Source of the DNA: Onthovicinus sp900555545
GTDB taxonomy: Bacteria; Bacillota; Clostridia; Oscillospirales; Acutalibacteraceae
Assembly: GCA_949296915.1 (NCBI GenBank)
Contig: CASFPX010000006.1
Location: 62,001-126,000, forward strand
Direction of reading: 5' to 3'
Length of the DNA stretch: 64,000 nucleotides
In this document: one piece after another, positions 23,849 to 32,504 of the stretch
Position numbering within the stretch: position 1 is the first letter of the stretch
Layout: every line of letters begins with the position of its first letter
Position numbers and translations under genes: made by a program
The notes under the pieces: model-generated
The model's database searches: none
Told to the model about the DNA's origin: nothing
What the model saw: the letters and a program-made list of their open reading frames with translations, nothing else

Positions 23849-24598
23849 CTATACTGATTGAGACTGGCGTTTTTGGCGCCATAGAGCAATGCGGTAGATT
23901 GCGGTGTCTACGGCCATCAGGAAAACTGTCACGCCTTGTAAAAAGGCAAATATTTGCGCTAATCCCTCTTCGCCGGACGATGAGATGAAACCGCTGATAT
24001 CCACATAGCGTGGAGCGCCCAGGAAGAACAGGGCGATATATCCAGGAATACCAATCCAGGGGGAGAACATAGGCGATGGGGACTTTGAGGGCCAGCCGGT
24101 ATAGAAGAGGACAACCAACATTACCAGTTGTATCAACGCCATGGCAATTGGGACTGCGTGAGAGAGCGTTGTGAGCGATTCATTTTTTGAGATCACCCTT
24201 CCGATAAACACGACGGCCGGAAGAAGGATGGAGAGTGCGATCAACGTATAGGCAACGCCACCGCGTATGTGCGTAAGCCGGAATTGATCCCGCATGGCAA
24301 ACACGAAAAACAGGAAGACCGATAGAAAGCTGATTAAAGTGAGGAGCAGCATCCAGCAGCTTAATACTTTCTCAAAATGGTTCAGTTGATCCAGCTGTTC
24401 ACTATATCCGGGTATATCAAAGATGGGATATATTCCGGGATGGGCGGCCTGCAATTCATCAAGATTCTGCCACAGGTTGGTGCGGTAGCGAATATGCATT
24501 GATTGACAAACAAAATCGGCAATGGAGGCCAGTATGGCAATGATGGTCGTCGCCTGCATCCATCGGTATCGGGATGGCAGCTTGCTCAAATGCGGCAT
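23849..24598 (-). CDS. Multi-pass membrane protein, paralogue of its neighbour (B)
   Basis: About 249 residues with the same topology as the downstream gene: N-terminal helix, acidic ectodomain-like stretch with DIPGYSEQLDQLNHFEK, four clustered helices and a final helix ending ALYR/AIYR-type. It shares PSPMFSPWIGIPGYIA and the RDQFRLTHIRGGVAYT loop (REQYHLNRIRGTVTYL in the paralogue). The ATG at 24598 has AAAGGAG at 9 nt; the TTG three codons earlier is too close. Probably cotranscribed with the paralogue 22 nt away. Function unknown. Confidence 0.72.
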   Translation of the reverse strand: MPHLSKLPSRYRWMQATTIIAILASIADFVCQSMHIRYRTNLWQNLDELQAAHPGIYPIFDIPGYSEQLDQLNHFEKVLSCWMLLLTLISFLSVFLFFVFAMRDQFRLTHIRGGVAYTLIALSILLPAVVFIGRVISKNESLTTLSHAVPIAMALIQLVMLVVLFYTGWPSKSPSPMFSPWIGIPGYIALFFLGAPRYVDISGFISSSGEEGLAQIFAFLQGVTVFLMAVDTAIYRIALWRQKRQSQSV

Positions 24599-24658
24599 TG
24601 TTGGCAACTCCTTTCCGGTGAGGCATAAGCCTTATACGAACTATACCTCACAATCTGT

Positions 24659-25386
24659 TTAAAGCGACTCCATTGGGAAGTCCAAACCGTTGATCAGCAG
24701 GGTGTCCTCTCCATGCCAGGCCAACTTTAAAGTTTTGAATTCCCCATACTCACCGGTGTATATCTCTTGGGGACGCTGCATCACGCGGCCAATGCAGATG
24801 TTGTACTTTTTATGGTTGTTCTCCACTTGGACCACGGTGGCCCCGCCTGTGGCACCATAATCTTCACAGATCACCTTTGCCACATAGGTGCCGCCCGGGG
24901 AGTAGGCGCTGGATTTCAGTTCCGTATGGGATAGGCCTCCTGCCAGAATGGAGAAGAAGGCGGCCGCAGCAAAAACCAGGCTCAACAGAGTAGTCAAGGT
25001 ACCAAACACCGCCTTGGGAATGGGGGAGGCAGGCGCTGCTTCGTGGAAGAGATAAATCCCGCACGCACAGCAGAGGATTGTACACGATAAAAAGGTGAGG
25101 AACTCCGGCAGGCTTTTGGCATGGCGGATAAAATAGATGCCACAGATCAGCGAGCGCGCGGGGCACAGGATCCCGAGAATATCGTTGAGCCGGTCCGTGA
25201 TCGTACCGCTGAACCGAAAAAGCAGTGTGAGGATCAATGTGCATGCGGCAAGAATGAGAAAGTTGGGAACCGGTTTGTACAGCGTAAATGTATAGCCCCC
25301 AATAAAGGCGGTCAGCGCCACCCACGGTACAAGGCCATCAGCAGGCACACACCGAGCGGGGCATAACCGCATATTTTCTTAACCAC
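24659..25386 (-). pseudogene. Membrane protein gene (DUF5412-like C-terminus) with a probable 1-nt frameshift
   Basis: The main frame (24659-25372) encodes five or so membrane helices and a C-terminal soluble domain with SPGGTYVAKVICEDYGATGG, resembling DUF5412. However the best start is GTG 25386 with AGGAGG at 8 nt, and it reads in another frame: VVKKICGYAPLGVCLLMAL, then stops. Restoring one G near 25331 joins this to VPWVALTAFIGGYTF in the main frame, giving a continuous N-terminal membrane helix. So a single-base deletion, either a real mutation or a sequencing error, splits the gene. Without it the product would be about 242 residues. Confidence 0.65.
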
Positions 25387-25505
25387 CGTGACCGCCTCCT
25401 TGCTATCCTCAGCTTATCACGCCCAAAATTGAAAAGCAAGTAGTGTAACAGGACTGAGAACCTTTTGTAATCGAATTGAGATCAAATGTTACTTTTTGCA
25501 AAAAA

Positions 25506-25548
25506 ACACAAAAAGCACTGCGCCTTGGGCGGACAGTGCTTTTTGTGT
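25506..25548. terminator. Bidirectional terminator
   Basis: ACACAAAAAGCACTG/CAGTGCTTTTTGTGT, with a T-run on the minus side behind the SPFH gene. Confidence 0.85.
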
Positions 25549-25557
25549 AAATAGGGC

Positions 25558-26541
25558 TTACAGCCCCAGAATCTCTTTCTTTTTGGCGTTAAACTCTTCC
25601 TGTGTGAGGATCCCCTCGTCGAGCAGTGTCTTGAGGGAGCGGAGCTGCTCTACCTGATCAGAGATGTCGTTTTCCTCTTTCTCCGGCGCCACAGCCTGCT
25701 GAACCGAAGAGGCGATCACATTCCCGAATGCCATTCCGGCACCGAGCCCGGCCAGACCGCCCTCCTGCTGGGAGGCGTCGCGCATGGCGCGCGCTGTCTG
25801 GTACTGCATGAAAGTGGACATATCCTGCTTGGCCATGGCGATGCCGGACTGCTCGTCGATCATCTTCTCCACAGCTTCGGGCAGGGAGATGTTCTCCACG
25901 ACCAGATCGCAGATGCGGATGCCAAATGCAGCCAGATCCATATTGGCGCGCTCCTGGATCTCATCGCCCATCTCCGCGTAGTGCATGGCGATATCCAGCA
26001 CGGCTTTACCCGTGCTGCCGAGCGTCGTTGCGACGGCCTCGCCCACGGCGGAGGAGATATATTCAATGATATCGTAGGTCAGGCAGCGCTGCTGTGCGCC
26101 GAATACCTCGCGCATAAACTTTTCAACGTCGCAGATCTCAAAGCTGTATTTGCCAAATGCGCGGATACGCACCATCTTGAACTCCGGATCCCGGATCATG
26201 ATGGGGTTCTTGGTGCCCCATTTGTTGTCGATAAACCGGCGCGTGCTGACGAAGTAGACGTCTGCTTTGACGGGGGAGACGAACGCGAACCCAAATGCCC
26301 CCAGATCGGACAGCACCGGGAAGTTATCCGTGTTCAGCGAGTAGGTGCCGGGCCCCATGATATCGGCCAGCCGCCCCTCTTTCAGGAATACGGCAGCCTG
26401 ACCTTCGCGCACGACTACGTTGGAGCCCTGCTTGATCTCATTGTCCGGCGCATCAAATTTGTAGATCACCATTTTGTTGCTGGGATCGACAAATTCGATT
26501 ACGTCTTTAAATTGTTTGGAGATAAAATCTGTAAGTCCCAT
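25558..26541 (-). CDS. SPFH/virion-core-like protein with C-terminal SHOCT domain
   Basis: A 327-residue cytosolic protein. Residues ~20-240 match the SPFH (band-7-like) YdjI/virion core family: FKDVIEFVDPSNKMVIYKF at the start, then GQAAVFLKEGRLADIMGPG and a coiled stretch up to AKQDMSTFMQYQ. The last ~32 residues (LRSLKTLLDEGILTQEEFNA) form a SHOCT domain, a short oligomerisation helix pair. No zinc ribbon is seen at the C-terminus. Members are often near TM2 or membrane-stress genes, as here, and are thought to scaffold membrane assemblies. Role inferred. Confidence 0.85.
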   Translation of the reverse strand: MGLTDFISKQFKDVIEFVDPSNKMVIYKFDAPDNEIKQGSNVVVREGQAAVFLKEGRLADIMGPGTYSLNTDNFPVLSDLGAFGFAFVSPVKADVYFVSTRRFIDNKWGTKNPIMIRDPEFKMVRIRAFGKYSFEICDVEKFMREVFGAQQRCLTYDIIEYISSAVGEAVATTLGSTGKAVLDIAMHYAEMGDEIQERANMDLAAFGIRICDLVVENISLPEAVEKMIDEQSGIAMAKQDMSTFMQYQTARAMRDASQQEGGLAGLGAGMAFGNVIASSVQQAVAPEKEENDISDQVEQLRSLKTLLDEGILTQEEFNAKKKEILGL

Positions 26542-26552
26542 CTGCTATTGCC

Positions 26553-26978
26553 TCACTGCTTGATTGGTAAGTCGTTGCTGTCCTTAAAGGATCCGGTGGC
26601 AATCATGATAATGTCGACAAGCCAGCCAATCCCGAAAACCCCTGCGGTAAGCAACCAGAGGATCCCGGTTCCCACCTTGCCTGCGTAAAAGCGGTGGATT
26701 CCCAGTCCGCCCAAAAAGATACACAGGATCAGCGCGGCGATCTTGCTCTTGGGGGAGACCGCCGGCATGGGTGGAGCGGCATAGGGATTATTTGGATAGG
26801 GCGGCTGCTGATAGTTCCCCACGGGCGGCTGTTGATAGACGGGCTGCTGGTAATTGGCAGCTGGAGCCTGCTGCTGGGTGGGCTGGGGATTGCCCGCCGG
26901 GGCCGTATTGTAATCCGCACCGCAGTAAGGGCACTTGCCATTTTCAAGCGGCGCACCGCATTTTATACATTTATCCAT
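26553..26978 (-). CDS. Zinc-ribbon TM2 domain protein
   Basis: A 141-residue protein. An N-terminal zinc ribbon (CIKCGAPLENGKCPYCG) leads into a Gln/Pro/Tyr-rich linker of ~60 residues, and the C-terminus is a TM2 domain with two membrane helices joined by GLGIHRFYAGKVGTGIL, the conserved DxF/HRFY motif. GGAGGAG lies before the ATG at 26978; the open frame runs 45 nt further with no signal. Its stop is 11 nt from the SPFH gene start, so the two are one operon. Biochemical role unknown. Confidence 0.87.
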   Translation of the reverse strand: MDKCIKCGAPLENGKCPYCGADYNTAPAGNPQPTQQQAPAANYQQPVYQQPPVGNYQQPPYPNNPYAAPPMPAVSPKSKIAALILCIFLGGLGIHRFYAGKVGTGILWLLTAGVFGIGWLVDIIMIATGSFKDSNDLPIKQ

Positions 26979-27119
26979 CTCGAACTCCTCCTCATATACC
27001 AAAGTATACATAAAGAATATCATTTTTTACGGTAAAAAGCAATAAGAATCCGTCTTTGGAACCGGTAATTTTCAAAAAAATGACAAGAAAGAATTCAGTC
27101 AATATCCCAAAAACGAATT

Positions 27120-28190
27120 TTAATGGTTACGATTGACAGTATTTTGCCCGAACAGCCACCTCACCCACGGCTCTTTTCGGTAAAAGCGGGTGTGCAGGTG
27201 GTGGCCATATCGGTCATAGCGGCTGTAACGCACATCTGCACCGAGATCTTGCAGCTGATTCACACAACCGTCATCCCCCGCGACACTTACGTTTGTGTCA
27301 TCGGCGGCGTGGGCGATCCAGAGAGGGACATCCCTCATGCGCGAAAAGTCGGGCAAGAGGGATGAGCTGTTTTCTTCTAATGCTACAGCGTTCAGATAAA
27401 ACGCATATTCCATAAAAATTCCCATCACGGCAAGCCCGGCGGCGATGCGGCGGGGGTGGCGGTACGCCATTTCCCATACCATTGAGCCTCCCAAGGAGGT
27501 ACCGATGATATAGACGCGGTTCAGATCGATCGGCTCACGCGCGGCCAGCCGCCGGATAAGCGCGTCCACGGCGTCAACATAGCGAACCATCCGGGGGAAT
27601 TCGTCGTTCTGATTCAGACCGCAGGGGCACTGCGGGAGTAGAATGTTGCATTTGTGCCCGTGCAGATATCGCGCTATGGTCAGATATTCAAGATACTGGA
27701 GAATGTTATCATTTCCCATAGCACCTGCACCATGGAAGTAGACCACCACCGGCTGCTTTTCTCCGCCCGGCGCCCGGCGGAACCGGTAGGGGAAGATCAC
27801 GCCGTTCTCCCGGTCAATATATTCGTAGGCTTTATACCGGGCTGCGGGGGTTTTCTGCGGACGGATCTCCGTCCGTGAGCAATTCTTCAGCCGAAAATTC
27901 AGTTTCCTTTTGCGAATAAATCGGCGGTATTCGCGGCGATACCAGGTGTTGAGCGAACGGGCAGCCTTTCCGAATTCCTCCATGCCGGACTCCGTCAGCC
28001 GGCAGAGCGCCCGGTCCTCCCGGTAGAACTGCGCCAGATTTTTCGGGGCGAATTTTGCGCGGATATCATCAAAATCTTTTTCCTGAAATTCAATCATCGC
28101 GATCCCCTCCGCCGCGGATCCTCTGATCATGTAGCGCGAAAGGGCGTTTAGGTCACAACTGCCCGCTGTCGCAATATCATAATACTTCAT
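27120..28190 (-). CDS. Alpha/beta hydrolase (esterase/dienelactone-hydrolase-like)
   Basis: About 356 residues. The N-terminal ~130 residues are a charged, Arg-rich helical extension; the catalytic fold follows with oxyanion motif FHGAGAMG, nucleophile elbow GTSLGGSMV, acid residue likely in HAADDTNVSV and His in YGHHLH. This set is typical of PHB-depolymerase/feruloyl-esterase-like hydrolases. The start at 28190 has GGGGGG at 7 nt. No signal peptide, so intracellular. Substrate unknown. Confidence 0.78.
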   Translation of the reverse strand: MKYYDIATAGSCDLNALSRYMIRGSAAEGIAMIEFQEKDFDDIRAKFAPKNLAQFYREDRALCRLTESGMEEFGKAARSLNTWYRREYRRFIRKRKLNFRLKNCSRTEIRPQKTPAARYKAYEYIDRENGVIFPYRFRRAPGGEKQPVVVYFHGAGAMGNDNILQYLEYLTIARYLHGHKCNILLPQCPCGLNQNDEFPRMVRYVDAVDALIRRLAAREPIDLNRVYIIGTSLGGSMVWEMAYRHPRRIAAGLAVMGIFMEYAFYLNAVALEENSSSLLPDFSRMRDVPLWIAHAADDTNVSVAGDDGCVNQLQDLGADVRYSRYDRYGHHLHTRFYRKEPWVRWLFGQNTVNRNH

Positions 28191-28310
28191 CTCAAATCCC
28201 CCCAACCGCATTCGAGAAATCTCTGCTCCAAGCTTACTGCGGATGGGGCGAAAAGTCAATAAAAAAGCGCTCCCGGTGTGCGGGAACGCTTTAGAGAATT
28301 ATCGGATGAA

Positions 28311-29696
28311 TCAGATCCCCTGATTCTGCGGGATATCCGGCAGGGAGTCAAAGCCCTTCTGGAGATCGGCGTCTGTGGGGATATAGTCACTCATGGAGCC
28401 GCTCAGATAGGATTCATAGGCCGTCATGTCAAAGTAGCCGGTGCCCGTCAGGCCGAAGAGAATGGTCTTGGTCTCGCCGCTCTCGCGGCACTTGACCGCC
28501 TCATCAATCGCGCCCTTGATGGCGTGGGCGGACTCCGGTGCGGGGAGGATCGTCTCCCGCTTGGCAAAGAGCACAGCCGCCTCAAACACCTTGGTCTGCT
28601 CGTAGGCGACGGCTTCCATGTACCCGTCGTGGTACAGCTTGGAGAGGATGGGGCTCATGCCGTGGTAGCGCAGGCCGCCTGCGTGGTTGGCCGCCGGGAT
28701 GAACCCACAGCCAAGCGTATACATGCGCGCGAGCGGCGTGACTTTGCCCGTATCGCAGAAATCATAGGCGTATTTTCCGCGGGTGAGGGAGGGGCAGGAG
28801 GCCGGTTCCACCGCCACGATACGCGGATTTTTCACGCCGCGCAGCTTGTCGGCCATGAATGGGGCGATCAGGCCGCCCAGGTTGGAGCCGCCGCCTGCGC
28901 ATCCGACAACTACATCGGGATATTCGCCCAGCTGTTCCATCGCGATCTTGCTCTCCAATCCGATGATGGACTGGTGCAGCAGTACCTGATTGAGCACGGA
29001 GCCGAGTACATACCGCTTGGTTCCACCGCTCTTGACGGCTGCCTCCACGGCCTCGGAGATCGCGCAGCCCAAGCTGCCGGACGTGCCGGGGTTCTCGGCC
29101 AGGATCTTTCGCCCCACCTCGGTCAGTTCGGAGGGGGAGGGGGCGATGGATGCATCGAATACGTTCATCACGGCCTTGCGGAAGGGCTTTTGCTCATAGG
29201 AGCACTTGACCATGAATACGTCGCAGCTCAGGCCGAAGTAGGAGCACGCCTCGCTGAGGGCCGTACCCCACTGGCCCGCTCCCGTCTCGGTCGTCACGCC
29301 GGCCAGGCCCTGCTTTTTGGCGTAATAGGCCTGCGCCACGGCGGAGTTGAGCTTGTGGGAGCCGGAGGTGTTGTTGCCCTCGAATTTATAGTAGATTTTG
29401 GCCGGTGTTTTCAAAGCCTTTTCCAGCTCATACGCACGGATGAGCGGGGAGGGGCGGTACATTTTATAGACGTTCTGGATCTCCTCCGGGATATCGACAT
29501 ATTCTGTCGCTGCGTCCATCTCCTGATGGGCGAGTTCCTCACAGAAGATCGGATACAGGTCCTGTTCGGTCATGGGCTGGAGTGTCCCGGGGTTGAGCAT
29601 GGGGTCGGGCTGCTCCTTCATGGCGGCGCGCAGGTTGAACCACTGCTGCGGCATCTGGTCCTCGGTTAAATACAGTCTGTGTGGAATTTTACTCAT
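28311..29696 (-). CDS. TrpB2-type tryptophan synthase beta-like PLP enzyme
   Basis: About 461 residues, longer than TrpB1 (~400), with the TrpB2 pattern: an extra N-terminal region (IPHRLYLTEDQMPQQWFNL), PLP lysine in GSHKLNSA (~Lys115), glycine loop GCAGGGSN and the COMM-like GLRYHGMSPI. TrpB2 enzymes condense indole with serine or phosphoserine and can work without TrpA, so this may salvage free indole. The gene lies behind a T-box leader specifying tryptophan, supporting a tryptophan-forming role. ATG at 29696 chosen: AAGGAG is 9 nt upstream; 29702 is too close. Confidence 0.9.
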   Translation of the reverse strand: MSKIPHRLYLTEDQMPQQWFNLRAAMKEQPDPMLNPGTLQPMTEQDLYPIFCEELAHQEMDAATEYVDIPEEIQNVYKMYRPSPLIRAYELEKALKTPAKIYYKFEGNNTSGSHKLNSAVAQAYYAKKQGLAGVTTETGAGQWGTALSEACSYFGLSCDVFMVKCSYEQKPFRKAVMNVFDASIAPSPSELTEVGRKILAENPGTSGSLGCAISEAVEAAVKSGGTKRYVLGSVLNQVLLHQSIIGLESKIAMEQLGEYPDVVVGCAGGGSNLGGLIAPFMADKLRGVKNPRIVAVEPASCPSLTRGKYAYDFCDTGKVTPLARMYTLGCGFIPAANHAGGLRYHGMSPILSKLYHDGYMEAVAYEQTKVFEAAVLFAKRETILPAPESAHAIKGAIDEAVKCRESGETKTILFGLTGTGYFDMTAYESYLSGSMSDYIPTDADLQKGFDSLPDIPQNQGI

Positions 29697-29752
29697 GTTC
29701 ATACACTCCTTTTAATGATAATTCTTGGTTCGGGAACGGGGAGAAGGGTATG

Positions 29753-29796
29753 AAAAAAGCCTTCGTCCCCAAAACGTACATTTCTGGGACAAAGGC
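29753..29796 (-). terminator. T-box terminator hairpin
   Basis: GCCTTTGTCCCA...TGGGGACGAAGGC (29796-29759) followed by TTTTTT on the minus strand; mutually exclusive with the T-box antiterminator. Confidence 0.88.
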
Positions 29797-30060
29797 GTTA
29801 GCTTCCTCTGCGGTACCACCCGGATTGGTATACCGATTGTTCGGCATACCCACTCACTTTCCCGCGTCCATCGGAACGCAGGCTCCCCTGATAACGGGCG
29901 GAGTCCCCGTCGCACTACTGAGGCCTAAGGCCCGTTCGTTCTGCCCTCGGAAGCCCATTCCCGGCGCCGCCGTCTGCCACGCTCCCACCATGCCGCAGCT
30001 CTCTGCGAGACTTTGATTCGCCGGTACTCTTCTTCTTCATCAGTTTTGATTATTTAATTG
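29753..30060 (-). ncRNA. T-box leader, tRNA-Trp specific (UGG specifier)
   Basis: On the minus strand: T-box sequence GGGTGGTACCGC (~29823-29812), stem I base GAAG...CTTC, AGTA bulge, and the specifier loop CCGG-GAA-TGG-GC, where the codon position reads UGG (Trp). A mature antiterminator/terminator pair follows. Uncharged tRNA-Trp would pair with UGG and the T-box, letting transcription run into the TrpB2 gene. Confidence 0.93.
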
Positions 30061-30066
30061 ATTACT

Positions 30067-30095
30067 ATAATAAAGTACGCAGAATAATTTGTCAA
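30067..30095 (-). promoter_or_regulatory. Promoter of the T-box/TrpB2 unit
   Basis: Minus-strand consensus TTGACA (30095-30090), 17-bp spacer, TATTAT (30072-30067). Confidence 0.82.
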
Positions 30096-30109
30096 GCACT
30101 TTTTAAAAT

Positions 30110-30325
30110 TTATTCTGATCCTAAAATTTCCACATCCAAAAACACGCGGGAGCCGGTCGCGCAACGCTGTCCCTGATATTTTCCACGGTAGGGGTTCCGG
30201 GCCGGAACGTCCATCTGTGCAAAGACGAGCTGCCCCACGCGCCGCCCCGCGCACAATTCAGTGGCGCATCGGTTGGCGTTGAACAGCTCCAACGTGATCT
30301 CCCCCCAGAGCAAATGTGTTTCAAA
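30110..30325 (-). pseudogene. C-terminal remnant of a dCTP deaminase/dUTPase-like gene
   Basis: About 70 codons that follow, in the same reading frame, the stop codon of the MazG-like gene. The translation reads ETHLLWGEITLELFNANR ... RVGQLVFAQMDVPARNPYRG ... KYQGQRCATGSRVFLDVE, which matches the C-terminal half of dCTP deaminase/dUTPase proteins, including the glycine-rich GKYQGQ-TGSR region. The N-terminal half with the early dUTPase motifs is absent. It could start at TTG 30313, but more likely it is a leftover of a deleted gene. The flanking genes are also nucleotide-housecleaning enzymes. Confidence 0.62.
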
Positions 30326-30328
30326 ATT

Positions 30329-30637
30329 TTATTCCTTGTATTCCAGAAATAGTCGCTTTTCAAATCCGCCGCGTTCGGCCCGCTTCTTTGAGCGCACGGC
30401 GTACAGTTCTTCAACGGAATGGCCGCGGGCTGTGCAGATCGCCTCCAAGACCTCCAAAATATCAGCCAGTTCCTCAAGTTCCTTGCTCTCCTGATACTCG
30501 GCCGTCTCCTCGGTGAGCTTTTTGTCCAGCTCGCGCAGATAGTCTTCATCGTTCAGGATGGAGAAGTGCGCCTGCTCGCCATTTTGAGCCATGATGTCCG
30601 GGATACGGTCCCGGACGAGCTTTTTATAAACTTTCAT
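30329..30637 (-). CDS. MazG-like nucleotide pyrophosphohydrolase / phosphoribosyl-ATP pyrophosphatase-like protein
   Basis: A 102-residue all-alpha NTP pyrophosphatase-fold protein starting KVYKKLVRDRIPDIM, with the metal-binding EETAEY...EELADILEVLEAI (ExxE-12-ExxD-like) pattern. Small relatives hydrolyse non-canonical or damaged NTPs; they are often annotated as phosphoribosyl-ATP pyrophosphohydrolases although no histidine genes are near. AAAGGAG precedes the ATG. Its start overlaps the end of the NUDIX gene by 14 nt, indicating coupling. Confidence 0.82.
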   Translation of the reverse strand: MKVYKKLVRDRIPDIMAQNGEQAHFSILNDEDYLRELDKKLTEETAEYQESKELEELADILEVLEAICTARGHSVEELYAVRSKKRAERGGFEKRLFLEYKE

Positions 30638-31061
30638 CGGAATAGACTCCTTTTGTTTCCAAAACCTTTTTGACTTTTTCTATCAGGTACGGTTGAATAT
30701 CCGGGTAGGTCCACTCATCCGGCAACTGGTCAAACGGCCGTACCTCAGCAATTTCAAAGTCCGGCAACGTCCCCAGCTCGTCAATTTTGGCCCAATACAG
30801 CATCCCGTAGGTCTCTGTATCCGGGGTGGCGACAGAGTAGGCACATACCGGTTGCAGTCGGAAGTGAAGGGCGCCCGTCTCCTCCCAGAGCTCGCGCCGT
30901 GCAGCGGCGTCAATATCTTCGCCCGGCTCCCGATGACCGCCGGGGCACTCCCAAGTGTGTCGCTCCCGGTGCCGGACCAGGAGCCATTGATTCTGATATT
31001 GGGCGCAGATGACGGCAAACCGAAGCAGTGAATCATCTGCGTGTTCATGGAAACGAACCAT
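30624..31061 (-). CDS. NUDIX hydrolase
   Basis: A 145-residue enzyme with a complete NUDIX box: G-H-REPGEDIDAAARRELWEETG (GX5EX7REUXEEXGU pattern) near residues 41-63. Such enzymes cleave nucleoside diphosphates linked to another moiety, commonly oxidised dNTPs. It is upstream of and overlapping a MazG-like gene, making a small nucleotide-sanitising pair. Preceded 14 nt upstream by the GNAT gene stop. Confidence 0.9.
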   Translation of the reverse strand: MVRFHEHADDSLLRFAVICAQYQNQWLLVRHRERHTWECPGGHREPGEDIDAAARRELWEETGALHFRLQPVCAYSVATPDTETYGMLYWAKIDELGTLPDFEIAEVRPFDQLPDEWTYPDIQPYLIEKVKKVLETKGVYSDESL

Positions 31062-31075
31062 GCAGAGGCCCTCCT

Positions 31076-31522
31076 TTAAACTTTATTTTCCCACACGAGC
31101 AGCAGCTCGGATTCCCCGGTGGCGGCGTCAATCTGTTCCGCCGCACGGGTAAACCCCTCCCGGAGGTAGAAGCGCACGGCGCGGTCGTTCTTCCGGTAGA
31201 CGTGCAGCTTTAGCAGCGGATGCAGCCGCTTCGCATGGTTGAGCAGGGCTTTTCCAATGCCATGTCCGCGGGATTGTTCGGCGACAAAGAGCCCGGCTAT
31301 GTAGTTCCCCTCCGTGATCCCGATGAAGCCGTCGGTCACACCTGGCGCACCGGATACGTACACCTCGGCCTGCGGAATCAGGCTGCGCACCAAATCAAGA
31401 TTCTGTTCCCAGCGGGCGGGGGAAATAAAAGGATGGGCCTGGCGGTTGGCGTTCAGCCATAGTTCCATGACGGAATCCAGATCCTTAAGGCGGAAAGCAC
31501 GCACGTGAATTGGATTGTCCAT
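31076..31522 (-). CDS. GNAT family N-acetyltransferase
   Basis: A 148-residue GNAT domain: N-terminal IHVRAFRLKDLDSVMELW, acetyl-CoA loop VAEQSRGHGIGKALLNHA (Q/RxxGxG/A), then LHVYRKNDRAVRFYLREGF, and a C-terminal strand. It resembles the YiaC/YjaB group. First gene of a likely GNAT-NUDIX-MazG operon. The acceptor substrate is unknown. Confidence 0.87.
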   Translation of the reverse strand: MDNPIHVRAFRLKDLDSVMELWLNANRQAHPFISPARWEQNLDLVRSLIPQAEVYVSGAPGVTDGFIGITEGNYIAGLFVAEQSRGHGIGKALLNHAKRLHPLLKLHVYRKNDRAVRFYLREGFTRAAEQIDAATGESELLLVWENKV

Positions 31523-31628
31523 TTTTTGTTCCCTTTCGCACAGTAGATACGTCTATTATAAACACTTGTTTTGGGAGGTACAAGAAAAACGCTCACAAGG
31601 GGAGCCTTTTCGGGATGATCCATTGTTC

Positions 31629-32426
31629 CTATTTGATTCCGATCCGCATCCGGTAGCAGAAATCCATCTCAAATGTCTTTTCACCACAGATGCTGCGGAT
31701 ATCGCTCTCAAACTGAGCGAGTGCATCTGCAATCAGCGCGGGTTTACGCTTTAAAATATTTTGCAGACTGCCTTGGCTATGGCTCAAGGCAATCAGGCGG
31801 TCTGTATTGCCTGTCTCCCGGCTTAAAAACACCAGTTCCCGGCAGTATCGGAAATAGCCGCTGTTTTGAATATTGGACAAATGGCCGCTCTTTTCCCAGC
31901 GGACGTACTGATCGCACAGATCGGGATCCGTTTTCTCCAACCGGCGTACCCGGTCGAACAGGGTACAGTAGGCCAGCTCTGCATGCCAGTCGCACACGGG
32001 TGGCCAGTCGCAGTCGACGGTGGCAAAAACGCCGCTGGGCTTCAGGATGCGGTTTACCTCGGCCAGCGTGAGTGCAGGATCCATCCAGTGAAAGGATTGC
32101 GAGCAGATTACAGCGTCGGCACACGCGTCCGGCAGACCGGTTTGATGGGCGTAGGATTGAATAAAGCAAAGCTGATCGTCCTCTTTTTGCCGGGCGACGG
32201 CCAGCATGTCCCCGCTCGGCTCCACTCCGATAACACGGCCGCAGTTCCCATGCCACGCCTGGGTGGAGAGCCCGGTGCCGCATCCAAGATCGACGGCAAG
32301 TTCTGGCTTCCGGCCAAGATAGCGGCAGATAATCTCTATGGGATCGTGCGGCATCTTGGGCCGCGCCTGATCGTATACGCCGGCAAAGCCGTAAAAGCGC
32401 GCCGCATTTTTGGACAGATCGTTCAT
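31629..32426 (-). CDS. Class I SAM-dependent methyltransferase
   Basis: A 265-residue methyltransferase with SAM motif I ELAVDLGCGTGLSTQAW near residue 45, motif II GVEPSGDMLAVAR and the post-motif SQSFHWMDPALTLAEVNRIL typical of the Methyltransf_11 (UbiE/Trans-aconitate-like) group. GGAGGA precedes the ATG. A monocistronic gene by spacing. Substrate unknown. Confidence 0.88.
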   Translation of the reverse strand: MNDLSKNAARFYGFAGVYDQARPKMPHDPIEIICRYLGRKPELAVDLGCGTGLSTQAWHGNCGRVIGVEPSGDMLAVARQKEDDQLCFIQSYAHQTGLPDACADAVICSQSFHWMDPALTLAEVNRILKPSGVFATVDCDWPPVCDWHAELAYCTLFDRVRRLEKTDPDLCDQYVRWEKSGHLSNIQNSGYFRYCRELVFLSRETGNTDRLIALSHSQGSLQNILKRKPALIADALAQFESDIRSICGEKTFEMDFCYRMRIGIK

Positions 32427-32504
32427 GCAGTTCCTCCTCTGTATGGCGAGATGATATTCTAACTATATCACATACACATTGTATTCCGCAAATTGTTTTT
32501 TGAA

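Noticed and set aside
28278..29669. 463-codon open frame on the plus strand
   Set aside because: Antisense mirror of the TrpB2 gene; no start signal and no recognisable domain.
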